DNA of 64,000 nt from Tetranychus cinnabarinus (GCA_022266195.1 WHVY01000004.1:9441501-9505500), one strand, 5' to 3'. Counted from the stretch's first letter, positions 1 to 10,861 are shown. Notes: generated by a model from the sequence alone, not told the origin. Numbers and translations are program-made.

Positions 1-767
1 AGTAATTCTTGGTTTGATGTGGTTCTTTCAATCTTTCAACAAAATAAAACAAAAGCTAAAATAAGAAAATAAATATTTTGTTCAGATCTTTTTTTCTGGA
101 ATATTAGGTTACTAAAAGTGTTGTTTGCATTAGGCTCTTGATTGATACAAGTTCCAACCAAAATGACATGGCCCTGGAAAAGAGATTGTCCCCAATTCAA
201 GAGAAATATTGAATAAAGAAAAAGTTTGATTGAAAATGGAAAGGGAGTGAAATTTAGTTTTGAATCAACTTACAATCCAATTATAATAAAGGCTATTGTA
301 TCTTTTCTTCTGCGTTAAAACTGAGTCGATGATAGTACCGACGATAGGATTTTTTACAAGCTCAGTAGGACCTGGTCTCAAGGAAAATCGCACATTAACT
401 CGCTGATGAGACAAAAAAACTTGGGAAAACCAAAAATGCATATTTTGTGTTTTGTGCTACAAACAAAAGCTCAACAGTGCGATCCCTTTTAGATGTGTAT
501 TTATAAGTATTAAAACCAAACAACCATTGTCATTGAGCTTGTTACAATTGAAAAAAAACATTAAATTGGTCAATAAACTTACAATAATAAGGTTTAAAAT
601 TGGATATTGACTGTCAATGCTTGAGTCAACTCATTTACAATTGGTGAAATTATCAGATCAAATTTTATCTGTTTGCATTGTCAGCACTATTATCTGTTGA
701 TATTGAAGTTAAGGTTCAACAGTGATTAAACTAGAAATTTCAAGAAATCACTTATTATATTTCAGTT
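1..767. repeat. 3'-flank repeat of the tandem array; no gene seen
   Basis: No coding sequence is visible. The first 160 bases closely match the DNA downstream of array genes at about 13375-13520, 16853-17000 and 28708-28880. Positions about 481-640 match 17168-17320. The window therefore opens inside the tandem array, just 3' of another unit. Confidence 0.6.
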
Positions 768-769
768 TT

Positions 770-870
770 GTTTGAAAAGAGCGCTTTTAACTGACTTGTC
801 ACTGTTCACTCGTAGAAACTTGTTTTCATCCAATAATCTGTTCCTTTCTTGAGACCAAAACTTTTTTGAA
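770..870 (+). promoter_or_regulatory. Array promoter box, type A copy
   Basis: This is a conserved block beginning GTTTGAAAAGAGCGC and ending in a CCAATAATCTG...CCAAAACTTTTTT stretch. It lies 185 bp upstream of the ATG at 955. The same block precedes every intact copy in the array, so it is probably a core promoter or upstream element. Its activity is inferred from conservation and position only. Confidence 0.5.
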
Positions 871-954
871 TTTTGTCGGTTTCACATTTTCTTGGAGTCA
901 TTTCAATTCCTTGCATTTCATTTTGTGCCACAATTCAACTAATTATCGTCTAAA

Positions 955-1834
955 ATGAATGGAATGGATAAGAATAGTGATAATTCTGATAAAAGTAAGT
1001 TTCATCTTGTATTTAATTTTTAACTAAATTAATCAATTCTTTACATTTGACAACCTTAGCAATATTCAAAGTGAAATTTCTTGGTGAATATCATGATTTT
1101 GTTATCGATTGGTCAGATGAAAGTCATGAATATAAACAAGTACAATTATTTAAACAGGTAATTACAATTGATAAATCAATTCTTTCAGTTTTTTATTTCA
1201 AATTTGGTCTTGTTTTTTATTAATAGCTGGAATCAATAACTGGAATCGCTAACAAACATATATGTCAGGTAGATTTAGAGGCAGATAATCAGGATGGCTT
1301 CCTTACAGAAAATCCAGAATATTATTATTCAAGCGTCTTACAAAAGTAATTTCTTGTTTTCAATACTTACCATCGTATTTCAATTAATCCTTTGCATCTC
1401 TTTTATACAAATTGATTGTATTCAGTGACTTTACGAAAGACAGGATCTACAACCAATACATTCATGATGACGAGATCTTGGTTTTGAGCTATCACCCAGT
1501 CTACGCTTCCAGAAGAGTCGATAATTATCTTTATGCTTTTTATGTATTAAGAAATGAAAACATGATTCTTGAAGGAGTTTGTACCCCATCTGCTCGTTAC
1601 TGTCCACATATTCAGTCTAGAACTGTTTTCAACAAAAGAAAATACGTCTTCTCAGATGAATTTCAATCAAAAATTATTGATTGCATTGTCTCATCAATTA
1701 GTTCTCCTGTAGAAAGATTTCTCATGGAATTCAATGTGCAACAATATTCAAGATTGACTTGTACAGAAACCCCTGAATATCGGTTAGATCCATCCAGGCC
1801 AAGAGTTAGGCTTTACCTAAGAACTCGTGGTTAA
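955..1834 (+). CDS. Ubiquitin-like-domain array gene 1 (type A), 221 aa
   Basis: I do not recognise this family by name. Exons are 955-994, 1060-1157, 1227-1345 and 1426-1834, all joined by GT-AG introns of phases 1, 0 and 2. Together they give an open frame of 221 residues. Exon 2 (residues 14-46) reads FKVKFLGEYHDFVID followed by an acidic loop. Across the exon 2/3 junction comes LFKQLESITGI, like the helix of ubiquitin that precedes its IPP turn. Exon 4 opens with a YIHDDEILVLSY strand (97-108), like ubiquitin's last strand. A Cys-containing C-terminal domain follows and ends in YLRTRG-stop. The UBL assignment is inference from motif order. No signal peptide or membrane segment is seen, so it is probably intracellular. 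It differs from type B copies in exon 1 (MNGMDKN...) and exon 3. Confidence 0.85.
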
Positions 1835-2380
1835 CAATTTCCATCAATCTAACATTGTATTTGTTTATTTGAATAAATTTTCATTTCATTTTTCAGTCAA
1901 CTGTTCTTGAAAATAACGCTTGATTCATACTTCTTTAACTAAGCAGACATATTTAAACTTTCTGATAAAGATTAAAACAAATAAATTTTTTACAAACTTA
2001 TCGTAGCACAGAATTTGTATCTTATGAAAACTCTTTTACAGGAATGGTTAGATTCAATAGTTGAATAGTAGACTCGCAAATCGGTAGAACTGACGGTTAT
2101 TTGATTAGAATAAATCGTAAAAAGATCTAAAATTACATTTAAAAAGTCTCAAAATGTTTTTACTTGTTGTCTATCTTGGATTAAATCGAGCTCTGAATAT
2201 TCAAATATTCTACCTGAAGTTCGGCGATCGAAGATATTTGCTAAGACCAACGCAACTGAGGCATTAATGAATCTTAAAGATTATTCACCAGATATTTGTA
2301 TTGAAGCAAGATACTTAAGAGAAGGAAGAGTAAAGATTTCCATCAGATTAAATTTCGTTTAATTTTCGATTAAAGTCTAG
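1835..2380. repeat. Segmentally duplicated 3' flank; no gene
   Basis: There is no open frame of note. The block from about 1581 (inside exon 4 of gene 1) to 2770 recurs at 6569-8280, interrupted there by an insertion, and in more diverged form at 24290-25540. Confidence 0.6.
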
Positions 2381-2439
2381 CTATTATAAAAAGGGCCTAT
2401 GAAGTTAACTGGTCCCCTCGAAACACATGACACTTTTTG

Positions 2440-2730
2440 TACCCAATAGCGTAATCTTACATTTCACTTATTGAAATCATTTAGCATAAAGTGTATATAA
2501 ATTATTTTCATAGCATCACTCCTGATTGCTTATGCGATATCCAATGAAGGGAGACGATATCCGCAGTCCCCATGGCGTCCCTCATCATCAATATTGGTTT
2601 GCTTATGAAGATGGTATTTCCAATCATATCAATATGCGTTATAAGTTAGTAGATGAAAGAGACATTCCTGAAGGAGTCTCTAGTCGACATTTCTGTCAAT
2701 ATCAATGCACAGAAACTTCTTACGAGGGAA
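2440..2730 (+). pseudogene. Array pseudogene, exon 3 donor and 5' part of exon 4
   Basis: The remains of the exon 3 donor (AGC|GTAAT near 2449) are followed by an exon 4 acceptor at 2513. The expected reading phase meets a stop within a dozen codons. The family motifs continue in a shifted frame (NHINMRYKLVDERDIPEG, then HFCQYQCTETSY). The sequence then departs from the family, so the conserved C-terminus is missing. Exons 1 and 2 are absent. Near-identical relics sit at 7960-8240 and 25190-25510, so the broken form was itself duplicated. Confidence 0.7.
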
Positions 2731-2829
2731 GTAGCCGAGGTCATTCGAATGCAAGTAAATATTTTTATCATAAACCAATTAAGTTTTATCTGTGTTTGAT
2801 TTTCTCGCAATCTTTCGGGTAGCAAATTA

Positions 2830-3105
2830 AAAATAAATTAGAAAAATAGAATGAAAATTCAACTTTATGCATGTAAAGTATTGTAATTAGCATACAAAAC
2901 AAGATGCTTGCAACAAAAAGGCTCATCGCAATGGGTTCATATTATTGATTTCAAATTAATTTATGCATAGCGATCGACAATAAATGGTGCTTTTCGGGTC
3001 TTCTATCCATTTGCTAATCTAAAGACTAGAACCTTGTTTGTTTTTAAGGCGAATTCAATGGTCCACTAATTATTAGAATCTGTTCGGATGACTTCGGTTA
3101 CCTCA
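2830..3105. other. AT-rich intergenic, no feature seen
   Basis: Nothing coding is seen. Part of it (about 2850-2960) resembles flanks near 8360-8740 and 25610-25690, consistent with the local segmental duplications. Confidence 0.4.
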
Positions 3106-3179
3106 GTAGTAAGTATGATATACAGTCTGAAAGAGGAGGAGCCATCTTCTTCACCTTTGTCTTCTTCATCTTCATCATA

Positions 3180-3378
3180 AAGGGTGTTGCGGATAAAAAC
3201 TATAATTTATCTTACCTTAATTTTTGATAAAGATGACGATGACCATGATAACAATGAAGATAACAAAATTGAAGAAACAAACGTAGACAAAAACATAAAC
3301 AAATCAATTATCAATAAATCGTCATCTTTATCAAAATTTAAAGTAAGATAAATTATAGTTTTTATCCGCAATACCCTT
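3180..3378. mobile_element. TA-flanked MITE with AAGGGTGTTGC ends
   Basis: This is a 199-bp element with roughly 60-bp terminal inverted repeats. It starts AAGGGTGTTGCGG and ends CCGCAATACCCTT, with TA on both sides (3178-3179 and 3379-3380). TA target duplications and terminal repeats fit the Tc1/mariner superfamily. Similar ends occur at 61417-61579. Confidence 0.75.
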
Positions 3379-3389
3379 TAATTAGCAAA

Positions 3390-3486
3390 AACTAAGTGGT
3401 AAAGTCATAAAACTTTTTGTCAAAAGCTTTTGTTTTTAAGATTGTAAAGCTTTTGACAAAAAGTTTTATGACTTTACCTTTTAGTT
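3390..3486. repeat. 41-bp inverted repeat forming a tight hairpin
   Basis: The arms 3390-3430 and 3446-3486 are complementary except for two positions near the outer end, with a 15-nt loop. It includes GTCATAAAACTTTTTG and its complement. It lies immediately beside the TA-flanked element. Confidence 0.75.
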
Positions 3487-3624
3487 GAGACCAAAAATAA
3501 GTTGGCCGTTTTTGCCTCTTTTGCCTTCTCTTCTTTCCCCTCTCAATCCCCCTAAAAAAGCCGTCTATGGTATACAGTCTGAAAGAGACTCCTCCTCTTT
3601 CAGACTGTATATCATACTTACTAC

Positions 3625-4136
3625 TTACCTCCCTTGTTCATTGTGTCACAAATCTTTATTTATCACTCGAAATGGAGGATTCAACTGTAAATCGAAGTAA
3701 ACTGTTTTATAAGCACCAATCTATTGATACATTCACGAATAAACACCTTCTGCTTTACATTTAACTAATGATTTCGATTCAATTTTAATTTATGTCGATG
3801 CCTTTGATTAATTACCGATTGTTGATCATCATTTTAGGAATCTCTTCTCGTTATGTGAAATTATAAATTTATTTGTTAATCATTTAGGAATCACTTAATC
3901 CAATAATTTCTTATGACTTTACTCTTAAAATGAAAACTTTTCGTTTCTATCAAACTACATATTCCGATTTGAAGACAAGACTCACATTTGAAAAATATTA
4001 GCTGATGAAGAAATGAATATTATACTGTTGAAATGATAAGATCACATTGTATCTGTTCGAATTATTAACACAATTATTTGTTAGTATTTAAGTCAAGGTT
4101 GAAAAGCCATTTCACAGAATGGAGCATATTCATATC
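3625..4136. other. Intergenic upstream of array gene 2; no gene seen
   Basis: AT-rich, with no supported gene. The stretch about 3650-4140 resembles 25690-26170, showing that this upstream flank was duplicated too. Confidence 0.4.
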
Positions 4137-4137
4137 T

Positions 4138-4212
4138 ATTTGAAAAGAGCGCTTTGGCTCAGGTTGACATTTGTTTCGCCCAATAATCTTGCAAGTCAAA
4201 ACTTTTTTGAAT
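4138..4212 (+). promoter_or_regulatory. Array promoter box
   Basis: The box reads TTTGAAAAGAGCGC, then TTGGCTCAGG, then CCCAATAATCT, and lies about 158 bp upstream of the ATG at 4297. It is homologous to the boxes at 12156, 18766, 27475 and 29343. Confidence 0.55.
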
Positions 4213-4296
4213 TTTTGTCAGTTCTACTTAACCTTTCAGTTAAAACTAGAAACTTCTCCGCGTGTTCCGTATTTCTCAGTACCGATACTTGTTGAG

Positions 4297-5193
4297 ATGG
4301 CAAAACAGAATAAAAATTCTGATAAAAGTAAGTTTCAAAATATTTATGATTGTAAGATAATTCCCTCTTTACCTTTCATTTGCCTCAGTTACTTTCAAAG
4401 TGAAGCATTTGAATGAATACCATGAGATAGTTATTGATCCAAATGATGACAGATATGAATCCAAACACCAACGTCAACAAATATTTGAACAGGTAAATAA
4501 AGTTCTTCATTCCATTTTTGAACAATAACTCATCATTATCTATACATTTATAGCTGGAGTCAATTACTGGAGTACCCAGTAGATATACAGTTGATGTTTT
4601 AATACATGTACTTAGAAACAGGAACCTTTCCGTTGATACTGTTCGGTATCCGTGGTCTTTTTCCAACCAAAAAGCGTAATACAACATTTCACTAATTCAT
4701 ATAATTTATCATAAGATGCATATTAATTTATTGGTTCTCAACTTTTCTTCATAGCTACGTTCCTGATTCGCTTGCGAGATACTCTGCGCTTCCTGATTTC
4801 TACGATCTGAATATTTTTGATGGTGAGCGCTTTTATCTCATTTATGACATTTCCTATTCGCATGATGTATCGAAACATTTAAGTATGCATTATACGCTAG
4901 TAGATGAAGGTGCCGTCCCTGATGAAGGTTGCAGTTTACGTGCCTGTCAATATCAATGCTCTGAAAGTTACTTCAAAAGGTTGAAAGATCTCATTTGTAA
5001 TAATGAAATGAATGCAAAAATTACTCAGCTTGTCCAAACACAAATGGAATCGGATTGGGAATTGGACACGATTTTCAGAGAGTTCAATGTTAAACAACAT
5101 TTTAGTATAAAATGTGATGTGGTTGATAGGTGGTCCATTGCAATGAATGGTCATGCACGGCGACATGATCTTTATCTAAGAACTCGAGGTTAA
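4297..5193 (+). CDS. Ubiquitin-like-domain array gene 2 (type B), 231 aa
   Basis: Exons are 4297-4327, 4389-4492, 4554-4675 and 4755-5193, with GT-AG introns of phases 1, 0 and 2. The joined frame is open for 231 residues. It starts MAKQNKNSDK. Exon 2 gives ITFKVKHLNEYHEIVIDPND. The helix-like segment IFEQLESITGVPSRYT crosses the exon 2/3 boundary. Exon 3 ends NQKA at a GC|GTAATA donor shared by all type B copies. Exon 4 starts AYVPDSL and carries the last UBL-like strand, DLNIFDGERFYLIY. Then come three close cysteines (C-x5-C-x3-C) before SYFKRLKDL, a later conserved Cys, and YLRTRG-stop. The function is unknown; a UBL fold is my inference. Confidence 0.87.
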
Positions 5194-5494
5194 ACCCTTA
5201 GTGAATGAGCTTTGTTTCAGTTTTACTCAATAAACTTTGCTTTCTTAATTTATTATAAATGTATGTTTATATGCATTATCCAAATATTTACTCGGATTCG
5301 CGACTCGGTATTTCCTCGTTTAAACTCAGAGGGAAGATGAATAATAATATATCATATATGATATAATCAGAGGTAACAAATAATAGAGTTGATTTTTGGC
5401 AACTTTGGTAATTCTTCATAATAACTCGAGAGTTTTTGTCTTATGAAAGTAGGTTTTGTAACAAACAATAACTCATCATTATCTGTACATTTAT

Positions 5495-6129
5495 AGATGG
5501 CACCAATAACAGGAGTACCAAGTAGATATACAAATCGTAGTATGGTTAGAAACCTCGACCCTTCCGACGTTAACGATATTTCTCGGCACTTGCATTTCTT
5601 TGTCAACCGAAAAGCGTAATGTTACATTTAACTAAGTTAAATCTTTCATCATAATGACGTATATTGATCTATTGTTTCTCAACTTTTTTTCATAGTGTGT
5701 TCCCTGATCTGCGTAAGAGACACCATCCGGAGGATAATCGTAGTTTAAATATTCTTATGGTGAATGTTTTCATCTCCAATATTATGTTTCTTATGATTTC
5801 ATTTGTTTGAAACGTATAAGTATGCGTTATTGCCTAGTAGATGAAAAGAGGCTTTTCTGAAGAAGGCAGCGATTCACGTTTCTGTCAATATAGATGCACT
5901 GAGATTTACTTTAAAAGGTTGAAAGATCTCGTTAATAATGATGAATTGAATGCAAAATTACCCAGATTGTCGAGCCACTAAGAAAATTTAATTTGGATGC
6001 GGAAGTTGAGAAGCTCTTCCGTGAGTTCAATTTTAAAAAATATTTATATCCAGTTTGTGGAGGTTATCGGGATATACGAGATGCTTATTATAGACGCCAA
6101 TTTAAAGTTTATCTAAGAACCCGAGGTTA
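5495..6129 (+). pseudogene. Array pseudogene 3 (exons 3-4 only)
   Basis: Exon 3 is recognisable (ITGVPSRYTN... ending NRKA at 5617) after an acceptor at 5496. Exon 4 follows the acceptor near 5695. Exons 1 and 2 and the promoter box are missing. Exon 4 has several frameshifts, for example around 5760 and 5850, where the frame of the VDE.. motif closes. The C-terminal codons for YLRTRG-stop at 6112-6129 remain. Confidence 0.75.
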
Positions 6130-6568
6130 AATAAATTTAAGGAATGAAATGAATATTTGTCCTCAGTAAACTTTTCTTTCAATTTCCATAACGAATCTCG
6201 ATGAAATTTTCATTCTTCTTTCAATTCTCCTTTTTTCATTATACATGTTTGGTAAAGCAAAGGTATATCAAATAATAAAGTACATGATGATGAGCGATAT
6301 CTAATGAACATAACTTGATTCTTCGAGAACACATAAAGTGAACATTTTTGATAGTGATTGAGAAATACCAATCATCTATGGATTCAAAAGAAAATTTTTG
6401 CATAACATGAGAAGACATAATTGAACTACAATGCGGAAAATAGCCAACTGTACAAAGAGATTAGTTCAAACTTGAAACTCAATTTTGTCAAAGATTTCCT
6501 AAAGATCAGCGAAACTCTTACATGAAACATTAAACAAATGAAATCAATTTTACAACCAACATAGAATT
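6130..6568. other. Intergenic; faint dispersed-repeat similarity
   Basis: No gene seen. A segment at about 6385-6440 resembles part of the repeat at 6857-7362, 13560-13690 and 14150-14420 (an ACTACAATCGCGAAAAATAG-like core). Confidence 0.35.
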
Positions 6569-6823
6569 AACACCCCATCTGCTCGTTACTGTCCACATAT
6601 TCAGTCTAGAACTGTTTTCAACAAAAGAAAATACGTCTTCTTAGATGAATTTCAATCAAAAATTATTGATTGCATTGTCTCATCAATTAGTTCTCCTGTA
6701 GAAAGATTTCTCATGGAATTCAATGTGCAACAATATTCAAGATTGACTTGTACAGAAACCCCTGAATATCGGTCAGAGCCATCCAGGCCAAGAGTTGGGC
6801 TTTACCTAAGAACTCGTGGTTAA
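6569..6823 (+). pseudogene. Duplicated exon 4 fragment of type A gene
   Basis: This is nearly identical to 1581-1834 of gene 1 and starts abruptly in mid-exon. It keeps the frame to YLRTRG-stop, but it lacks exons 1-3, the UBL-like part and any promoter. It is part of a segmental duplication whose other half is at 7363-8280. Confidence 0.85.
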
Positions 6824-6856
6824 CAATTTCCATCAATCTAACATTGTATTTGTTTA

Positions 6857-7362
6857 TCTATACAATACAATATATAAAGTCAAACTATGAAATTTTTGCG
6901 GGAAGATTGTGGTCAAACTGAACGGGTTCTAAAGAAAATTTTCACATAGGATGAAAGCCATGATTAAACTACAATCGCGAAAAATAGTTCGAACTTTCTC
7001 GGAATTCAGGTTACTGAGAAATTAGCGTCCAAACAGGCTGGGGGAAAAAATGCAGAATCCGTATCTTTTACTATTGACTTTGGGGGAAAAACTTTTTGGT
7101 TATTCAGGTTGATGGTTTATTGTTGCATTAGAAGGATAAGTAAAACTATCTTTCGAGTAAAGAGTTAAGTGAAAAATATAGTACCTTAACTGTACAGAAA
7201 GATTTCATTCTGTTCAGCTGTATAACCAGATTTTATTTTATTTTTTAGTTTTTCTCATTGACGATGGTTTTTCATAAAGAATTTGAGTCTTTAAATATGG
7301 ATTAAATTTATTGTATTTCAGTGAAAAAATTACGATCAGTCATGATCGGGGTTCCACTTGTT
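6857..7362. mobile_element. About 500-bp insertion, dispersed repeat
   Basis: The parental sequence after gene 1 runs uninterrupted at about 1864, while the duplicate has some 505 extra bases here. Related sequence occurs at 13560-13690 and 14150-14430. No coding potential or clear terminal repeat is seen, and the class is unknown. Confidence 0.55.
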
Positions 7363-7959
7363 TGAATAAATTTTCATTTCATTTTTCAGTCAACTGTTCT
7401 TGATAATAACGCTTGATTCATACTTCTTTAACTAAGCAGACATATTTAAACTTTCTGATAATGATTAAAAAAATTTTTACAAACTTATGGTATGACAGAA
7501 TCTGTATCTTAAGAAAACTCTTTTACAGGAATGGTTAGATTCAATAGTTGAATAGTCGCCTCGAAATCGGTAGAACTAGCGGTGATTTGATTAGAATAAA
7601 TCGTAAGAAGATCTAAAATTACATTTAAAAAGTATCAAAATACTTTTACTTGTTGTCTATCTTGGACCAACTCAAGTTCTGTATATTCAAATATTCTACC
7701 TGAAGTTTGGCGATCGATGTTATTTTCTAAGACCAACGCAACTGAAGCATTAATGACTCAAAATTAAAGATTAATCATCAGGTATTTGTATTGAAGACCA
7801 ACCTACATACATTGCAACCTACATAAAAGAAGGAAGAATAAAGATTTCCATCAGACCAATTTTCGATTAAAGTCTAGCTATTATAAAAAGACCCTATGAA
7901 GTTAACTGGTCCCATCGAAATATTACATGACACTTTTTGTACCCAATAGCGTAATCTTA

Positions 7960-8240
7960 CATTTCACTTGTAGAAATCATTTAGCAAAAAGTGTATGTAA
8001 ACTTTTTTCATAGCATCACTCCTGATTGCTTATGCGATATCCAATGAAGGGAGACGATATCCGCAGTCCCCATGGCGTCCCTCATCATCAATATTGGTTT
8101 GCTTATCAAGATGGTATTTCCAATCATATCAATATGCGTTATAAGTTAGTAGATGAAAGAGACATTCCTGAAGGAGTCTCTAGTCGACATTTCTGTCAAA
8201 ATCAATGCACAGAAACTTCTTACGAGGGAAGTACCTGAGG
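7960..8240 (+). pseudogene. Array pseudogene, duplicate of the relic at 2440
   Basis: This has the same donor remnant (near 7949) and exon 4 acceptor as the relic at 2440-2730. The shifted frame is also the same, through NHINMRYKLVDERDIPEG, with an extra stop at 8236-8238. It differs at only a few bases, so it is a recent copy of an already broken gene. Confidence 0.8.
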
Positions 8241-8390
8241 TCATTCGAATGCAAGTAAATATTTTTATCATAAACCAATGCGGTTTTATGACTGTTTGCC
8301 TGTCTCGAAATCCTTCGGGTAGAAAATGAAAGATTACAGCGTATTGTAACGAGAAAAACAGAATCAAAATTCAATCTTTACAGTTAAAGT

Positions 8391-8672
8391 CAAAGAGTAT
8401 AACAAGAGAGAACACTTAATGTTAACCATTTTTATCAGTAAATTGTTAAAAAAGTCACCACAAGATGGCGGTGAAAGAAAAAATCATTTGTTTTTCAATG
8501 TAAAAGTCAGCGGACAGAGCGGACGACGCCATGCAGCGGTGATGTGCCTCAACCAAAATTTTACATTAAAGTATACCTTAATTTTTGTACCAGAGGCATC
8601 GTGTGGTGACTTTTTTAACTATTTTGCGATAAATATGCTCCCATTGAAGTGAACACTCTTCTTACTCTTTGG
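8391..8672. mobile_element. MITE with about 70-bp imperfect inverted repeats
   Basis: The left arm carries CAAAGAGTA..., TTTTTATC and GTTAAAAAAGTCACCACA. The right arm carries the complements TGTGGTGACTTTTTTAAC, GCGATAAATA and TACTCTTTG. The interior has no meaningful frame. The exact ends and target duplication are unclear. Confidence 0.55.
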
Positions 8673-8799
8673 TTAAAGTAAAGAATGGTAATGAGCATAC
8701 AAAACAAAATGAGTGAAACAAAAAGGCTCATAGCAATAGCATGATCCATGCAATTTTAAAGATTCGAAAGTCATTATCAAACGAATCCAATAGTTTAAC

Positions 8800-8936
8800 C
8801 TGGAATAACCTAATAGTTTTCCTGTATCAAGATTTCTCATTGAATTCAAAGTGCAACAATATTTTAGCATGCATTTCACAGAAACTCTTAGATACTGGCC
8901 ATTTAGACCAAGAGTTTATCTAAGAACTTGTGGTTG
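8800..8936 (+). pseudogene. Array exon 4 3' fragment, type A
   Basis: The sequence resembles the end of type A exon 4 (FLIEFKVQQYFS..., ...RPRVYLRTCG-stop). It has a TGT codon where TRG is expected and no upstream exons. It is a short relic only. Confidence 0.65.
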
Positions 8937-8939
8937 ACA

Positions 8940-9330
8940 ATTCGAATCAATGTAACACTATGTTACTATGAAACATTCTATCCATACTTTAAAATTTCGA
9001 AATAAGTTGATTTTCGATCATTTTCTAGCCACGAAAATCCAGTAACACACGGTTTTGTATTCCATATCGTTATTCAGAGTCTCATATGTAAACAGCTCAG
9101 GTATGAGGACAATATCTCGTTCAATTCCTCCAAGCTATTGTTTCTCAGTTGGCTCAACCAAAAGGAGAGTTGATTCAAATTCTTTATTTTAACTTTATAT
9201 TGATCTTTATCAATAATAATCCTTCAATGAGACTGAGGTACCTTGTTTAGCAAAGCAATAGATCTCTAAGAGTCTAGAAAGTCTTTTAGTGAAATACATG
9301 TAGACATAACAATTGATTTATGGCAACTGA
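8940..9330 (-). repeat. Decayed unknown gene fragment, also at 20290-20680
   Basis: About 300 bases match 20290-20680. Read on the minus strand, short coding-like stretches such as IYCFDEQGTSVSLKDYY appear in the longer copy, with stops and gaps between them. I do not recognise the protein. Confidence 0.35.
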
Positions 9331-9561
9331 CAACTGTCATTGATTCCATCATGTTTATAATCATCGTGGCTAAATAATGAGGTGAATGAATTTTCTTATG
9401 ATTATTCATCCGATTGTGTTTATTATGAAAGAGAAGACCCGATTGAGGGAACCTGTCTTAGAAGATTATTTCGAAATTTATTGTTAGTTGATATTGTTAA
9501 TCAAATCTCTTTTTTAATTTTTCATTGAATATTAATTTTCTTATTTGTTTTTTTCATTCAG

Positions 9562-10620
9562 ATTGCTGAAATATCTCATGCATTTCAAATAAAAGTAGAA
9601 CGCGAAGTTATTGTTGCATTTGTCAGAAACCAAAGATTTTTGAGAGGAGTAATCAATTTCTCCGATGAACAAATTAAAGGATATTGTGGTGTACTCGAAT
9701 CAATAGCCGGCAATCATATTATGGCGTACGATATGCGAAATGGTCCCAGTATAAAACAGTTGTACTTTGGGACGTATACTCCCGAAGTCGATTTATCTTA
9801 CTTCCCAAACCTTGAAAGACATATTACTAGTAATGAAGGTGATTATATAAATATTTTGGTTATATAGAAATGTTTTCTCATGAAAATCTATTGCCCAGTC
9901 CCATACAGTTACTACTATGGTCCAGTATTGGAAAAGCTTAAAATTGTTGAGCTGAGTTGTTCATCACGTTATGCTGCAGAAATTAGTTATGGTTTCCAAT
10001 TTATGGATTCATGTCCAAATTTACAAAGTGCACATATTTCGATAAATGGTCAATGAATTACTGATAAAACATTAAAACACGGATCTTTACAAGATGTAGT
10101 CATAGATTTTGTGAGTATTAATTTTAATGACATAGCCAATTTTATTCGATCTATTCCAGATTAAAATCAACACGATTAGGTTACGTTATCATGAAAGGGT
10201 CATCTGTTCAAAATTACTCCATATAAACTAATTGATTTTTTATTTACAGTGTAATAATGATGACTTCGAGTGGAATGATTTAAGCAGATTGCTTATGAAA
10301 TATCAGAATCTCAAACATCTTGCATTGTGGAAACAACTGCACATAACAGATGAACATATCAAGCAATTGGTTCACATTTACCCAATTTAGTCTTACTTGA
10401 TGCTCGTGAATGTTTTTCTTTTTATGTTCAAAGAATTTGTGGAAGATATGAAAGATCAATCAAGTTTTACTTCGATGTTATAGCGGATGACATAGGATTA
10501 GATTGGCCTCAGTTATCCACTAAAGCAGAAAAGATTAGTCGAGGTTTTAATTTCATGAAACATTGTTTCCGTAAAGATTTTGATGACCTTTCATTTTTCT
10601 TGGCTCCAATTGATAATTGA
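9562..10620 (+). pseudogene. F-box/LRR-like protein pseudogene
   Basis: Three exon-like blocks fit GT-AG splicing: 9562-9838, 9899-10112 and about 10251-10620, with a phase-1 junction between the first two. The text reads like leucine-rich repeats: LSYFPNLERHI, LEKLKIVELSCSS, FMDSCPNLQSAHISI, LMKYQNLKHLALW, then LPNLVLLDARE. An in-frame TGA lies at 10054-10056. A frame change near 10366 separates HIKQLVH from the following LPNLVLL. The start is not visible. A coding-like stretch at 9380-9510 may be an upstream exon. The F-box part is not seen and is suggested only by analogy. Confidence 0.6.
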
Positions 10621-10861
10621 AAACTACATACTTATCGTTGTATTTGTTATTTTGTATCTCACCTGTTCTTTCTTAAAGCAATTAAAGAGCCTTAGATAAC
10701 TTTCTTGAGGTTTCAGAATATTGTGAAATTGATAATTTTTCTTTGACATTTCGACTAATCTTTCTTGATATGTTAGATTTTTGCAAGATCTAGCTATAGA
10801 GTTCGTAAGTATCAATTCGATTTTAAATTACATTGCTTTTTGGAAATAAATTCGGGATGTC

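Larger units (their letters stand above)
3106..3624. mobile_element. Nested fold-back elements
   Basis: A 35-bp perfect inverted repeat bounds the interval (3106-3140 versus 3590-3624). Its right arm carries an extra small palindrome (3571-3586 versus 3597-3612). Inside lie a TA-flanked inverted-repeat element (3180-3378) and a separate tight hairpin (3390-3430 versus 3446-3486). I see no transposase, so this looks like non-autonomous elements inserted into or beside one another. Confidence 0.7.

Noticed and set aside
8419..8652. 77-aa frame
   Set aside because: It lies wholly within an inverted-repeat element and has no similarity to a known protein.
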